Positions 33,479 to 41,457 of a stretch of 64,000 nucleotides of DNA are shown piece after piece. The position numbers and the translations under genes are program-made. The notes beneath the pieces were generated by a model. It did not search any database. It was not told where the DNA came from and saw only the letters and a list, made by a program, of their open reading frames with translations. The DNA comes from LMUY01 sp964247705 (GTDB taxonomy: Bacteria; Pseudomonadota; Alphaproteobacteria; Acetobacterales; Acetobacteraceae). The stretch is from contig CAXTVQ010000019.1 of assembly GCA_964247705.1 (NCBI GenBank), forward strand, positions 1 to 64,000. The letters are read 5' to 3'. Each line of letters starts with the position of its first letter. Within the stretch, counting starts at the first letter, position 1.

Positions 33479-34514
33479 CGTCCGCCGCCGCAGTCTCTTC
33501 GGCGAGGCGGGCCACGGGAACCTGGGTTCGCGCCAGGGCGGGTGATTGACGCTCCACTGCGTCCCACGCCATACCGAAAAATGGTGCACGGAGAATCTGC
33601 GCAAGCGTCGCCGGGCCGATTTGCAATCTGGCGGCGAGGCTGGCGGTTTCGAACGCCGGGCTCTGGTAGGCACGCCGCAACTCGGCTCGGCAGCGGGCAC
33701 GGCGGGCGCAGTTGGCAGCGGGTTCCAGCCGGTCGTCGATGAAGGCATCCGGTTGGGTCAGACGGCGGCGGATCGTATCGGCCATGCCGCCCTTGCTGCG
33801 CCCCTGCGTCCGGCCCGATACGGACACGTGCACTTCCGGCGCGTGACGGATACGGGCATCCACCCGGCGCAAAGCTGCGATCAAGGCACGGTCCTCGCCG
33901 GACGGGATCGCCGGCACGCCGCCGCAGCGCGCATAGGCGGCGGCCGTAACGGCTATGCTGGCGCCGGAGTGCTGCGTGTGGCGGGGCATCGGATCGGCCG
34001 GGTCTGGATCAAGCAGCCCGTGAATTTCGTCCAGCAACGCATCGTAGGCGCATTCCCGGGCGTCGTCCTCGTGCAGCTTGGCAGGGATGCGGCCCCATTC
34101 GATCGGATGCAGGTCCACCCATCCCGCTACGGCGTCGGCCCCGGTTTCGAGGGCGGCGAGGTTGGCGGCGAGCCAATCCGCATCCACCTGGCCATCGGCG
34201 TCCGTGGTGAGCAATACGCCGGCAGGTCCGGCAATCTCGACGGCGGCCGCCATCGCCATCTGGCGGGCGTGTCCAGCAGTCGCTTGCTCGAACGGCAGAA
34301 TGCGCTCGATGACGTGGAGCCGGGTTCCTGGCCGCATCGGCACTCCACGTGCGATGTCGGCGGTGCCGTCCTTCGTGTTGTTGATGAGGAGAACGATCGC
34401 GTCTAATTGCGCGCCCACTTGGGCGTCGAGCGCCTCGAGGCAGGCGGCAATCCGGTCAGCTTCGTCGCGGGCGGGGATGGCTACGGCGCTGAAGGCCGAT
34501 CGGGGGCGCTGCAT
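33396..34514 (-). CDS. GT2 family glycosyltransferase in the ACAD/NodS-like cluster
   Basis: The 372-residue protein begins with a GT-A fold: FSAVAIPARDEADRIAACLE, the metal-binding LLTTDADGQVDADWLAANL, and SGEDRALIAALRRVDARIRH. A C-terminal helical region follows. It is convergent with and overlaps the methyltransferase by 83 bases, so expression may be mutually constrained. The three genes (acyl-CoA dehydrogenase, NodS-like methyltransferase, this GT2) recur together in proteobacteria, usually with a PIG-L deacetylase that I do not find here. Upstream on the same strand is a short leader-like unit (34570-34750) ending in a terminator 69 bases before this start. Confidence 0.86.
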   Translation of the reverse strand: MQRPRSAFSAVAIPARDEADRIAACLEALDAQVGAQLDAIVLLINNTKDGTADIARGVPMRPGTRLHVIERILPFEQATAGHARQMAMAAAVEIAGPAGVLLTTDADGQVDADWLAANLAALETGADAVAGWVDLHPIEWGRIPAKLHEDDARECAYDALLDEIHGLLDPDPADPMPRHTQHSGASIAVTAAAYARCGGVPAIPSGEDRALIAALRRVDARIRHAPEVHVSVSGRTQGRSKGGMADTIRRRLTQPDAFIDDRLEPAANCARRARCRAELRRAYQSPAFETASLAARLQIGPATLAQILRAPFFGMAWDAVERQSPALARTQVPVARLAEETAAADAILARLRPVALRAGLSDTASLEPERLD

Positions 34515-34582
34515 GGCATCGGAAGTGGCGGCAGCGACGAAAAGTGGAATAGGTGGATGTTAAACTAACGCCAAAAACACAG

Positions 34583-34621
34583 AAGGCCCCGGATCGCACA
34601 GCATGCGTTCCGGGGCCTTCC
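34583..34621 (-). terminator. Strong rho-independent terminator of the minus-strand leader unit
   Basis: GAAGGCCCCGG (34583-34593) and CCGGGGCCTTC (34611-34621) form a perfect 11-bp stem around a 17-base loop. On the minus strand it is followed by TGTGTTTTTGG, giving a U-rich tail. On the plus strand no transcript is expected to reach it and there is no T-tract. It thus ends the transcript that carries the 23-codon ORF. A smaller hairpin (GACGG/CCGTC, 34630-34643) precedes it. Confidence 0.8.
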
Positions 34622-34659
34622 CATTGCCGGACGGCGCACCGTCTGACTCTGGAGGCGAT

Positions 34660-34731
34660 TTAGGCCGCGGCGAACACCGAGGCACGAGTCCAGGTCAAAG
34701 CGGCGGGCAGAGCGATCGGACAATGAGACAC
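34660..34731 (-). CDS. 23-codon ORF with a perfect extended Shine-Dalgarno; possible leader peptide or small protein
   Basis: The GTG at 34731 opens a 23-residue reading frame (MSHCPIALPAALTWTRASVF followed by AAA and TAA at 34660). Seven bases upstream is GGAGG inside a 14-base perfect complement of the 16S rRNA 3' end, the strongest ribosome-binding site in the window. Two hairpins follow, the second a rho-independent terminator, and then the GT2 gene. This layout resembles an attenuator leader or a stand-alone small-protein gene. No run of one amino acid is present, so classical amino-acid attenuation is not obvious. No family is recognised. Confidence 0.6.
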   Translation of the reverse strand: MSHCPIALPAALTWTRASVFAAA

Positions 34732-34732
34732 T

Positions 34733-34746
34733 GGATCACCTCCTTT
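34733..34746 (-). promoter_or_regulatory. Full-length Shine-Dalgarno sequence
   Basis: The minus strand reads AAAGGAGGTGATCC, which complements 14 consecutive bases of the conserved 3' end of 16S rRNA. The GGAGG core sits 7 bases before the GTG of the 23-codon ORF, an ideal spacing. Typical genes in this window have only 4-6 matching bases. Confidence 0.75.
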
Positions 34747-34880
34747 CAGTAAGTTTCAGGGATAGCGAACATGGGGGATGAAACGGACGGCGGCAAGGGT
34801 TTCGTGGCGGCAGGAGCTTGGCCGAGGTGGACAGCATCGCCAGCCGCATCGAGAGTGCGCCGCGGCAAAGGAATGGCAGC

Positions 34881-35519
34881 ATGGAATTCGACTTCGACGC
34901 GCTCTCGGCAGCCGACCGCTACAAGCTTATGGTGTCCACGATCGTGCCGCGGCCGATTGCCTGGGTGGTGACGCAGTCCGAGACGGGGCTGGTGAACGCA
35001 GCGCCCTACTCGTTCTTCAACGGCGTGGGGGGTGACCCACCATTGGTGAGCATCAGCATCGAGGGGCGGCCCGGCGGCGGGCTGAAGGACACCGCGGCCA
35101 ACATCGCCCGCTCCGGCCAGTTCGTGATCAACCTGGTGAGCGACGCAATGGCGGAGTCGATGGTGGTGACGGCCATGGACTTCGACCCCCTGGTCAGCGA
35201 GGTGGAGGAGGCGGGACTGAAGGTCGTCCCATCGCTGCGGATCGCGCCGCCGCGCATCGCCGGCAGCCCGGTCGCGTTCGAGTGCGAGCGGTATCAGACG
35301 GTCGAATTGCCGCACGAGCGCCACTTGGTGATCGGCCGCATCCTGGCCATGCATATCGACGATGCGTGCATGGAGAATGTGGAGCGGCTGTACGTGGACA
35401 CGCCGAAGCTCGACCTGGTGGGCCGGATGCACGGCGGTGGCTGGTATACCCGCACGCGGGACCGGTTCGAGCAGCCGCGCATGGCGGTCGAGACATGGAA
35501 GCGGCCAGCCGCTGAATGA
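34881..35519 (+). CDS. Flavin reductase family protein
   Basis: The protein is 212 residues from ATG 34881, with AAAGGA 8 bases upstream; an earlier in-frame ATG at 34818 lacks a site. It has the FMN-binding split-barrel: YKLMVSTIVPRPIAWVVTQS, NAAPYSFFNGVGGDPPLVSI, DTAANIARSGQFVINLVSD. Members reduce flavin with NAD(P)H or bind flavin in small oxygenase systems. The C-terminal GRMHGGGWYTRTRDRF is typical of this alphaproteobacterial group. Its stop overlaps the following MFS gene (ATGA). Confidence 0.9.
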   Translation: MEFDFDALSAADRYKLMVSTIVPRPIAWVVTQSETGLVNAAPYSFFNGVGGDPPLVSISIEGRPGGGLKDTAANIARSGQFVINLVSDAMAESMVVTAMDFDPLVSEVEEAGLKVVPSLRIAPPRIAGSPVAFECERYQTVELPHERHLVIGRILAMHIDDACMENVERLYVDTPKLDLVGRMHGGGWYTRTRDRFEQPRMAVETWKRPAAE

Positions 35520-36745
35520 CGCCCCTGCTGCTTCGCCCACTCGGCCTGCGCCGGGTGAGCCTGCTGTGGGGCGGGCTGACGCTGTCCGCCATCGGGGACC
35601 AGCTTTACGCGGTGGCGCTGGTGTGGGTCGCGGTCGGCGTGTTCGGGGCGGCGGCGGGCTATCTGTCCGCGCTGCAGGCCGGGTGCGGGATGGTGGCGGC
35701 GTTGCTGGCCGGGCGCTGGGTGGACCGGTGGGACCAGCGGCGGGCGATGGCGGGGGCGGATCTGGCGCGCGCCGCCGTGCTGCTCGGTTTGGTCGGCTGG
35801 TGGCTGGCGCGGGGTGGGCCGCCGCCGCCGGGGCTGGTGGTGGCCATCGTGGTGCTGGCGGCCGGCGAGGCGGTGTTCCGCCCGGCGCTGGCGGCAACGC
35901 TGCCGCAATTGCTGCCGGACCGGGTGCTGCTACCGGCGGCCAACGCGCTGTTCGACACGACGGAGCGGTCCGCCCGGCTGCTGGGCCCGGGGCTGGTGGG
36001 CGTGCTGGCGGGTGCACTGCCGGTGGTGCATTTCTTCTCGCTGGATGCGGCGACGTTCCTGCTATCCGCCTCGGCCGTGCTCTGTCTGGGCCGCGGCCCC
36101 CGGCCGTTGCCACGGGCGCGGATGTCGGTGCTGGGCAGTGTCGGCCATGGATTCGCCATGGTGCGCAAACACCGGCTGCTATGGTCCGTGCTGCTGGTCA
36201 CCGGGCCGATCAACGGGCTTTGGGTGGGCGTGTTCTACCTCGCCCTGCCGCTGCTGATCGAGCGGGCGGGGATCACCGGGCCGGGCGGGACGGGGCTCGG
36301 CGCGTACGGGCTGGTGATCTCCGCCTATGGCTGCACCAATTTGCTGGCGACCTTGGTGGTTGGCAGCCGCCGGCTTCCTGTGCATCCGGGGCGGATGATG
36401 TTCTCGGGTTCCGTGATCGTGGGGCTGGGCACGGCGGCGCTCGCGTTCGGCAGCGTAGCCGGGTTGCCGGCGCTGCTGGCGGCGTCCGCCTTCGCCGCGG
36501 TCGGTGGGCCGATGAAGGATATCCCGGCGGCGGTTTTGCGGCAGACCGAACTTCCTGCGGGGGAGGTCGCGGCGGCCATGCGGGCCTTTATGGTGGTGTC
36601 CTATGGCGGCGTGCTGGTTGCGATGCTTGCGATGCCGTCGGTCGTGCGGGCGCTTGGGCCGATGACTCTGGTAGGGCTGTGCGGCGCCGGGTTAGTTGGG
36701 CTCGCGTGCTGGGGCTTGGCGCGGCACTGGAGCGACGGCCGCTAA
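35516..36745 (+). CDS. MFS transporter, DHA3-like drug efflux type
   Basis: The 409-residue inner-membrane protein starts at ATG 35516, overlapping the flavin reductase stop. It has the opening RVSLLWGGLTLSAIGDQLYA and the motif-A-like loop RWVDRWDQRRAMAGADLARA typical of the MFS_3/DHA3 branch (macrolide-type efflux), with around a dozen hydrophobic helices. DVDATTFL-type sequence (FSLDAATFLLSASAV) is another hallmark. The substrate is unknown. Co-translation with a flavin reductase suggests one transcription unit but not necessarily one pathway. Confidence 0.87.
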   Translation: MTPLLLRPLGLRRVSLLWGGLTLSAIGDQLYAVALVWVAVGVFGAAAGYLSALQAGCGMVAALLAGRWVDRWDQRRAMAGADLARAAVLLGLVGWWLARGGPPPPGLVVAIVVLAAGEAVFRPALAATLPQLLPDRVLLPAANALFDTTERSARLLGPGLVGVLAGALPVVHFFSLDAATFLLSASAVLCLGRGPRPLPRARMSVLGSVGHGFAMVRKHRLLWSVLLVTGPINGLWVGVFYLALPLLIERAGITGPGGTGLGAYGLVISAYGCTNLLATLVVGSRRLPVHPGRMMFSGSVIVGLGTAALAFGSVAGLPALLAASAFAAVGGPMKDIPAAVLRQTELPAGEVAAAMRAFMVVSYGGVLVAMLAMPSVVRALGPMTLVGLCGAGLVGLACWGLARHWSDGR

Positions 36746-36815
36746 CGACGGGAACGGGGGAGACGCCCCTGCCTCATGCCAGTACGTTCACCGCGTTCAC
36801 CGAAGCAGCATCCGC

Positions 36816-37073
36816 TCAAAGCCGGGAGGCCGCCTGTTCCGCAGTCGCTTCGGCCAACATGACCGCCGCCTGATCGGCCGCGATCGCGCCGGGCGTGCCG
36901 CGCGGGGCAACGTCCGTGTCCAACTGCTTGGTCGCGCTCAACACCCCAGCTTGCGCCGTCTGGATCGATCCCCGTTCCAGGGGCGAGGCCGGAGTAGCCG
37001 CAGCCAGATGCGGCTGGCTTGCGGGGCGCGCTGCGATCGCGGACGCCGCTCCGATTCCGCCCAATACTGACAC
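36816..37073 (-). CDS. Small Ala-rich hypothetical protein, GTG start
   Basis: The product is 85 residues from GTG 37073, with GGGAGAG 5 bases upstream on the minus strand. The sequence is Ala-rich and helical (MSVLGGIGAASAIAARPASQ; IAADQAAVMLAEATAEQAAS). The segment IQTAQAGVLSATKQLDTDV faintly recalls the N-terminal part of flagellar rod/hook-type proteins, which is too weak to assign. No signal peptide is clear. It lies between an MFS gene and the dioxygenase gene. The ribosome-binding site supports it being real. Confidence 0.5.
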   Translation of the reverse strand: MSVLGGIGAASAIAARPASQPHLAAATPASPLERGSIQTAQAGVLSATKQLDTDVAPRGTPGAIAADQAAVMLAEATAEQAASRL

Positions 37074-37185
37074 AAGTGCTCTCCCGCGCTCATCGCCGTT
37101 CCCGAGGCAACGTAGGCGGCAGATATTGACGCCTCGTAAACGAACGGCAATGAAAAACGGCCTGTGTCGCAGATCCTGCGACGAG

Positions 37186-38070
37186 CTATGCCGCCATTGC
37201 CTGATAGGTCGGACCATCCCCTGCCACCGTGGTACGGCGCATGTCACGCACCTGCGCGGCGTCGAACCGGCGCACACGGTGCATGGTCTGGCGGTTGTCC
37301 CACATCACGAGGTCGAACGGCTGCCAGCGGTGCACGTAGACGAACTGCGGCTGCACCGCGTGCTCGGTCAGGTCCCGCAGGAAGGCGCGCGCCTCCGGCA
37401 CCGGCCAGCCCACGATCGAGCCCGCGTGGGAGGAAAGATAGAGCGATTTGCGGCCGGTGACCGGGTGCGTGCGGACCAGGGTTTGGCGGACCGGCGCGAA
37501 CATCGCCCGCTCCTCCTCGGTGAGTTGGTCGAAGCCGAGCGCGCCGCGGGAGTACATGAGCGAGTGTTCGCACACGAGGCCGTCCACCTCGCGCCGGGTT
37601 GCGTCGTCCAGCCCGTCGTAGGCGGCGCGCATGTCGGCGAACTCGGTGTTGCCGCCGCCGCTGGAGACGACCCGGCCGGAGAGGATGGAGTATTTCGCAG
37701 GCGTCGCACGGAACGAGCTGTCCGAATGCCAGAGCTGGTTGCCGAGATTGAACATGCGCCGCCGGTCGTCACGGGCGAGGGGCTTGCCGGACTGGTCGAG
37801 GTTGGACACGTCGGCCATGCCCTGGGGCAGGCGCTTCTGGTCGGGCTTGGTGACGTTGCCGCCGCGCGTGTCCTCGAGTGGCCCGAAGTACTGGGTGAAC
37901 GCCATCTGCTGCTCGTCGGTCAGGTGCTGCGCCGGGAACACCAGCACGGCATAGCGGTCCATGCCTGCCTCGATGGCGGCGACCTCGTCCGCGGTGAGCG
38001 GCTGGGTTGCGTCCAGCCCGGTGACGCGGCCGGCGAAGCAGGGGCCGACCTGTTCGATGCTGAGAGTCAT
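37186..38070 (-). CDS. TauD/TfdA family alpha-ketoglutarate-dependent dioxygenase
   Basis: The 294-residue protein is an Fe(II)/2-oxoglutarate dioxygenase. The metal ligands appear as LWHSDSSFR (HxD) and the distal His in MWDNRQTMHRVRRFD; the Arg after it would bind 2-oxoglutarate. FPAQHLTDEQQMAFTQYFGP and SHAGSIVGWPVPEARAFL are common to the TfdA branch, which acts on aryloxyalkanoates or sulfonates. No taurine or sulfonate transporter lies nearby, so the substrate is open. It is alone between the small Ala-rich gene and the DNA ligase. Confidence 0.9.
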   Translation of the reverse strand: MTLSIEQVGPCFAGRVTGLDATQPLTADEVAAIEAGMDRYAVLVFPAQHLTDEQQMAFTQYFGPLEDTRGGNVTKPDQKRLPQGMADVSNLDQSGKPLARDDRRRMFNLGNQLWHSDSSFRATPAKYSILSGRVVSSGGGNTEFADMRAAYDGLDDATRREVDGLVCEHSLMYSRGALGFDQLTEEERAMFAPVRQTLVRTHPVTGRKSLYLSSHAGSIVGWPVPEARAFLRDLTEHAVQPQFVYVHRWQPFDLVMWDNRQTMHRVRRFDAAQVRDMRRTTVAGDGPTYQAMAA

Positions 38071-38179
38071 GACGGGGGTGCGCTCCTTCAGGTGCGTTCT
38101 AGGGACGGAGGCGATGCTAGCGTTGGATGGGTGGCGGCGTCACGCTTGGCGTCATGGTTTTGTGCGACCGCGTGGCGGT

Positions 38180-39766
38180 TTACGCCGCGCCGTTCTCGAC
38201 CAGGCGCATCAGCGTCTCCAGCCGGTCCGCCTCGGCCACCGGCTTGTCCGGGCGCAGCCGTGCCACGCGGGGGAAACGCAGGGCCACGCCCGATTTGTGC
38301 CGGTTGGAAAGCTGCGCCGCGTCGAAGGCGATCTCCAGCACCAAGCCGCGTTCCACCTCGCGCACCGGGCCGAAGCGGTTGGTCGTGTGATTGCGGATCC
38401 AGCGGTCGAGCTGCACCAGTTCGGCGTCCGTGAAGCCGCTATACGCCTTGCCCACGGGGACGAGCTCGCCGTCCTCCCGCCACAGGCCGAACGTGTAGTC
38501 CGAGTAGTAGGACGAGCGTTTGCCGTGACCGCGCTGCGCGTACATCACCACGGCGTCGATGGTCAGCGGCTCGCGCTTCCACTTCCACCACTGCCCCTTG
38601 GGCCGGCCCGGCACGTAGGGGCTGTCCGCCCGTTTCAGCATCAGCCCCTCGATGGAGGCGGCGCGGGTGCCGTCCCGCACGGTGGACAGTTCGGCGATGG
38701 ACGCGAACGGGATCATGGCGCTCAGATCCATCCGCCGGGGCTGCACCCGCGCGAACCACTGTTCCAGCCGCACCCGGCGCGCGTCGAACGGCAAGGGGCG
38801 GAGGTCCTCGGCGCCGTCGAACAGGATATCGTACAGACGGACGTGGACCGGGAAATCCTTCAGCATCTTGGCGCCAACGACCTTTCGGCCCAGCCGCTGC
38901 TGCAAATCGGCGAACGGGGCCACCTCACCGTCGCGCAGCACCAGCAGCTCGCCGTCCAGCACGGCGTGGAAGTCCATCGTTTCCACCACCTCGGGGAAGG
39001 TGGCCGACACATCCTCCGCACCGCGCGAGTAGACCCGGCGGCCGCCCGGCACCGCCACCAACTGGGTGCGGATGCCGTCCCACTTCCACTCCGCGCGGAA
39101 CTGGGCGGCATCCAGCGCGGCAAGGTCCGGCACCTCCAGCGGGTGGGCCAGCATGAGCGGGCGGAAGACGGGCGCGCCCATCGGGTCGGGGCGGTCCCCG
39201 CGGCCCTCGAGCCAGGCGAACAGCGGGAGGTAGGGCGGGGTGAGGCCGTGCCACACCTCCTCGATCTCGTCGGGGGCGATGCGTCCGCCCGCCAGCTCCG
39301 CCAGCGCGACCTTGGCCAGCCGGGCGGAGGCGCCGACGCGCAGGCTGCCGGTGATCAGCTTGAGCAGCGCATAACGGCCGGACGCGTCCGAGGCGTCCAG
39401 CCACCCGGCCACGATCAGCGGCAAGTCGTTCTTGGGCGTGGTGATCAGCGTCTGGATCACGTCCGTCATGGTGGGGGGCGGCTGGTTGGTGGGGCGGGTG
39501 GGCCACATCAGGGCCACCGTGTCCGCCAGGTCGCCCACGTAATCGTACGACCAGGCGAACAGCACCGGGTCGGTCCGCGCCTCGGCCAGGCCGCGGATCA
39601 GCATGGGTTTGGCGGCCTGGAAGGCGAGTTCGCCGGTGAGTGCGGCGAGGGCGAAGCCGCGGTCCGGGTCCGGTTCGGTGGCGAAGTAGCGGTGCAGCAA
39701 GGCGATCTTGGCCAGCCGGCCGGGGGTGAGGACCAGACGCTCGAGCAGCTCCGCAAATGCGATCAT
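38180..39766 (-). CDS. ATP-dependent DNA ligase
   Basis: The protein is 528 residues from the ATG at 39766. An N-terminal helical domain (AFAELLERLVLTPGRLAKIA) precedes the nucleotidyltransferase domain, whose adenylated lysine is in RAEWKWDGIRTQLV. Further ligase motifs follow (LDGELLVL, EGLMLKRADSPY, WWKWKREP). The C-terminal OB part includes YAQRGHGKRSSYYSDYTFGL. This is the ligase that commonly sits with a metallo-beta-lactamase exonuclease, an Lhr-type helicase and the PdeM phosphoesterase in a DNA-damage module; none of these is present here. A replicative NAD-dependent LigA is expected elsewhere. Confidence 0.92.
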   Translation of the reverse strand: MIAFAELLERLVLTPGRLAKIALLHRYFATEPDPDRGFALAALTGELAFQAAKPMLIRGLAEARTDPVLFAWSYDYVGDLADTVALMWPTRPTNQPPPTMTDVIQTLITTPKNDLPLIVAGWLDASDASGRYALLKLITGSLRVGASARLAKVALAELAGGRIAPDEIEEVWHGLTPPYLPLFAWLEGRGDRPDPMGAPVFRPLMLAHPLEVPDLAALDAAQFRAEWKWDGIRTQLVAVPGGRRVYSRGAEDVSATFPEVVETMDFHAVLDGELLVLRDGEVAPFADLQQRLGRKVVGAKMLKDFPVHVRLYDILFDGAEDLRPLPFDARRVRLEQWFARVQPRRMDLSAMIPFASIAELSTVRDGTRAASIEGLMLKRADSPYVPGRPKGQWWKWKREPLTIDAVVMYAQRGHGKRSSYYSDYTFGLWREDGELVPVGKAYSGFTDAELVQLDRWIRNHTTNRFGPVREVERGLVLEIAFDAAQLSNRHKSGVALRFPRVARLRPDKPVAEADRLETLMRLVENGAA

Positions 39767-39906
39767 GGCGGGGGAGAGTGGGCCCTCGGGCTCGATCCCG
39801 CCAGGGGGAGGTGCGGGCAAGCCGTTCGCCAGCCGTCGTGCCGGATGGTAGCGTGCGGATATAGCGGCCGCCACAAGGCCGCGAAAAACGTTGGATGGGA
39901 GCAAGC

Positions 39907-41247
39907 ATGTCCAGCACGGACGCAGCAACACCAGGCGTGAGAGACGCTGGCACACCCGGCGTGAGGACCGCAGCCACGCCGCGTATCCGGGCCGTGCAAC
40001 GCGTGGCGCTGTCGCTGCTGGTGCTGAGCGGCGCGATCAACACGATCGACCGGGCAGCGCTCGCGGTGGCGAACCCGCTGGTGCGTCACGACCTGAACCT
40101 GTCGATCTCGGATATGGGCCTGCTGCTGTCCGCATTCCTGTGGGCCTACGCGTTCGCGCAGTTGCCGGTCGGCCCGTTGATCGACCGGCTCGGGCCGAGG
40201 CGCCTGTTGGCGGCGGGGCTCGCCGTGTGGTCGTCGGCGCAGTTGCTGTGCGGCATTGCCGGCAGCGTGACACAGTTCGCGGCCGCGCGGGTGCTGCTCG
40301 GCGTGGGGGAGGCGCCGCAGTTCCCAACGGGTGGCCGGGTGGTGCGGGACTGGTTCAACGCGCGGGACCGCGGCCGCGCCTCGGGCATCTTCAACAGCGC
40401 CTCGACGCTGGGCACCGGGATTGCGGCGCCGCTGCTGACGGGGCTGATGCTGCTGTACGGGTGGCGCTGGATGTTCGCGGTCATGGGCATTGCCGGGCTG
40501 TGTGCCGGCGCGATCTGGTATGCGCTGTATCGCGATCCGAGCCAGGTTCCGCTGACGGAGGCCGAGCACCTGTACCGCACCGATGGCGACGTGCCGGAAA
40601 TCGCGCGCCCGATTACCTTCGTCGAGTGGCGGCGGCTGTTCCGTTGCCGGACGACGTGGGGGATGGTGCTCGGCTATTTCGGGGTGATCTACGTCAACTG
40701 GTTGTTCAATGCCTGGCTGCCCGGTTATCTCGAGATCGAGCGGCACATGAGCTTGGGGCACACGGGCTTGGTGGCTGCCATACCGTATGTGTTCGCCGTG
40801 CTGGGCGGGGTCAGCGGCGGGTTCGTGGTGGATTGGCTGATGGCGCGGGGCCTGTCCCGGATCGACAGCCGCAAGTTTCCGCTTTGCCTTGCAATGATGG
40901 GGGAGGCGGCGTTCGTGGTCGTCACGGCGCTGATCGCCAGCAACACCGTGGCGGTGGCGTGCCTGTGCGGAGCGATGTTCTGCGGCACGGTGGCGACGAC
41001 GTGCGCCTGGGCGGTGGTGAGCGTGGCGGCGCCGGCGAACAGCACCGGGTCGCTGGGATCGGTGCAGAATTTCGGCGGCTATTTGGGCGGGGCGCTGGCT
41101 CCGATCGTAACCGGGTTCATTGTACAGGGGACGGGGTCGTTCGTGCCGGCGCTGATCGTGGGCGCGGGAATGTGCGTGTTTGCGGCGGTGAGTTACTTCG
41201 TGATCCTGCGGCGGCCGATTACGCCGGGGGACCTTCAGGGGACGTAA
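39907..41247 (+). CDS. MFS transporter, sugar-acid/anion symporter type
   Basis: The protein is 446 residues from ATG 39907, preceded by GGGAGC; an ATG at 39895 has no site. A 30-residue leader with a TPGVR-type repeat comes before the first helix (RVALSLLVLSGAINTIDRAA). The loop PVGPLIDRLGPRRLLAAGLA and VLLGVGEAPQFPTGGRVVRDWF are typical of the ACS family that carries hexuronates, galactonate or glucarate. It is divergent from the ligase gene and followed by a terminator at 41328. Substrate unknown. Confidence 0.88.
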   Translation: MSSTDAATPGVRDAGTPGVRTAATPRIRAVQRVALSLLVLSGAINTIDRAALAVANPLVRHDLNLSISDMGLLLSAFLWAYAFAQLPVGPLIDRLGPRRLLAAGLAVWSSAQLLCGIAGSVTQFAAARVLLGVGEAPQFPTGGRVVRDWFNARDRGRASGIFNSASTLGTGIAAPLLTGLMLLYGWRWMFAVMGIAGLCAGAIWYALYRDPSQVPLTEAEHLYRTDGDVPEIARPITFVEWRRLFRCRTTWGMVLGYFGVIYVNWLFNAWLPGYLEIERHMSLGHTGLVAAIPYVFAVLGGVSGGFVVDWLMARGLSRIDSRKFPLCLAMMGEAAFVVVTALIASNTVAVACLCGAMFCGTVATTCAWAVVSVAAPANSTGSLGSVQNFGGYLGGALAPIVTGFIVQGTGSFVPALIVGAGMCVFAAVSYFVILRRPITPGDLQGT

Positions 41248-41283
41248 GATCGAGGCATCGCCCCAACCCTCCCGTCCTCCCGA

Positions 41284-41308
41284 CCCCTTCCCTCAGGGGG
41301 TGAAGGGG
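41284..41308 (+). repeat. CCCCTTC/GAAGGGG extragenic palindrome
   Basis: CCCCTTC (41284-41290) and GAAGGGG (41302-41308) form a perfect 7-bp stem around 11 bases. It belongs to the same class of extragenic palindromes found at about 19800, 26265 and 59445. It is just downstream of the MFS stop. Confidence 0.45.
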
Positions 41309-41327
41309 ATCACCATCCCCTTCCGGG

Positions 41328-41346
41328 TGCAGGGCAGCGCCCTGCA
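41328..41346 (+). terminator. Terminator of the MFS gene
   Basis: TGCAGGGC (41328-41335) and GCCCTGCA (41339-41346) form a perfect 8-bp stem with a 3-base loop. TGCTTGCTTTTCC follows, a T-rich tail in the plus direction. It separates the MFS gene from the rpsF operon. Confidence 0.75.
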
Positions 41347-41400
41347 TGCTTGCTTTTCCTCCTGGGACGTGGTTCAAGCCGCGCCTTCCCTGCTGAGGCG

Positions 41401-41448
41401 CTATGGCGGTGCCCCGGCTATGCCCATTGTGGGCCGATCCAGCCATAG
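41401..41448 (+). promoter_or_regulatory. Structured leader of rpsF, candidate S6:S18 autoregulatory element
   Basis: CTATGGC (41401-41407) pairs perfectly with GCCATAG (41442-41448). Inside, GCCC (41422-41425) pairs with GGGC (41431-41434), followed by an unpaired CGATCC. The element ends about 10 bases before the rpsF start. Bacterial rpsF leaders often carry a helix with a CCG-containing bulge that mimics the 16S site of the S6:S18 complex. The position and the CCG here fit, but I cannot confirm the consensus by eye. Confidence 0.45.
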
Positions 41449-41457
41449 GGACCACAT

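Noticed and set aside
34731..34746. Plus strand matches the 3' end of 16S rRNA (GGATCACCTCCTTT)
   Set aside because: The match covers about 15 bases only and no other 16S sequence is adjacent. It is better explained as an extended Shine-Dalgarno sequence on the minus strand.
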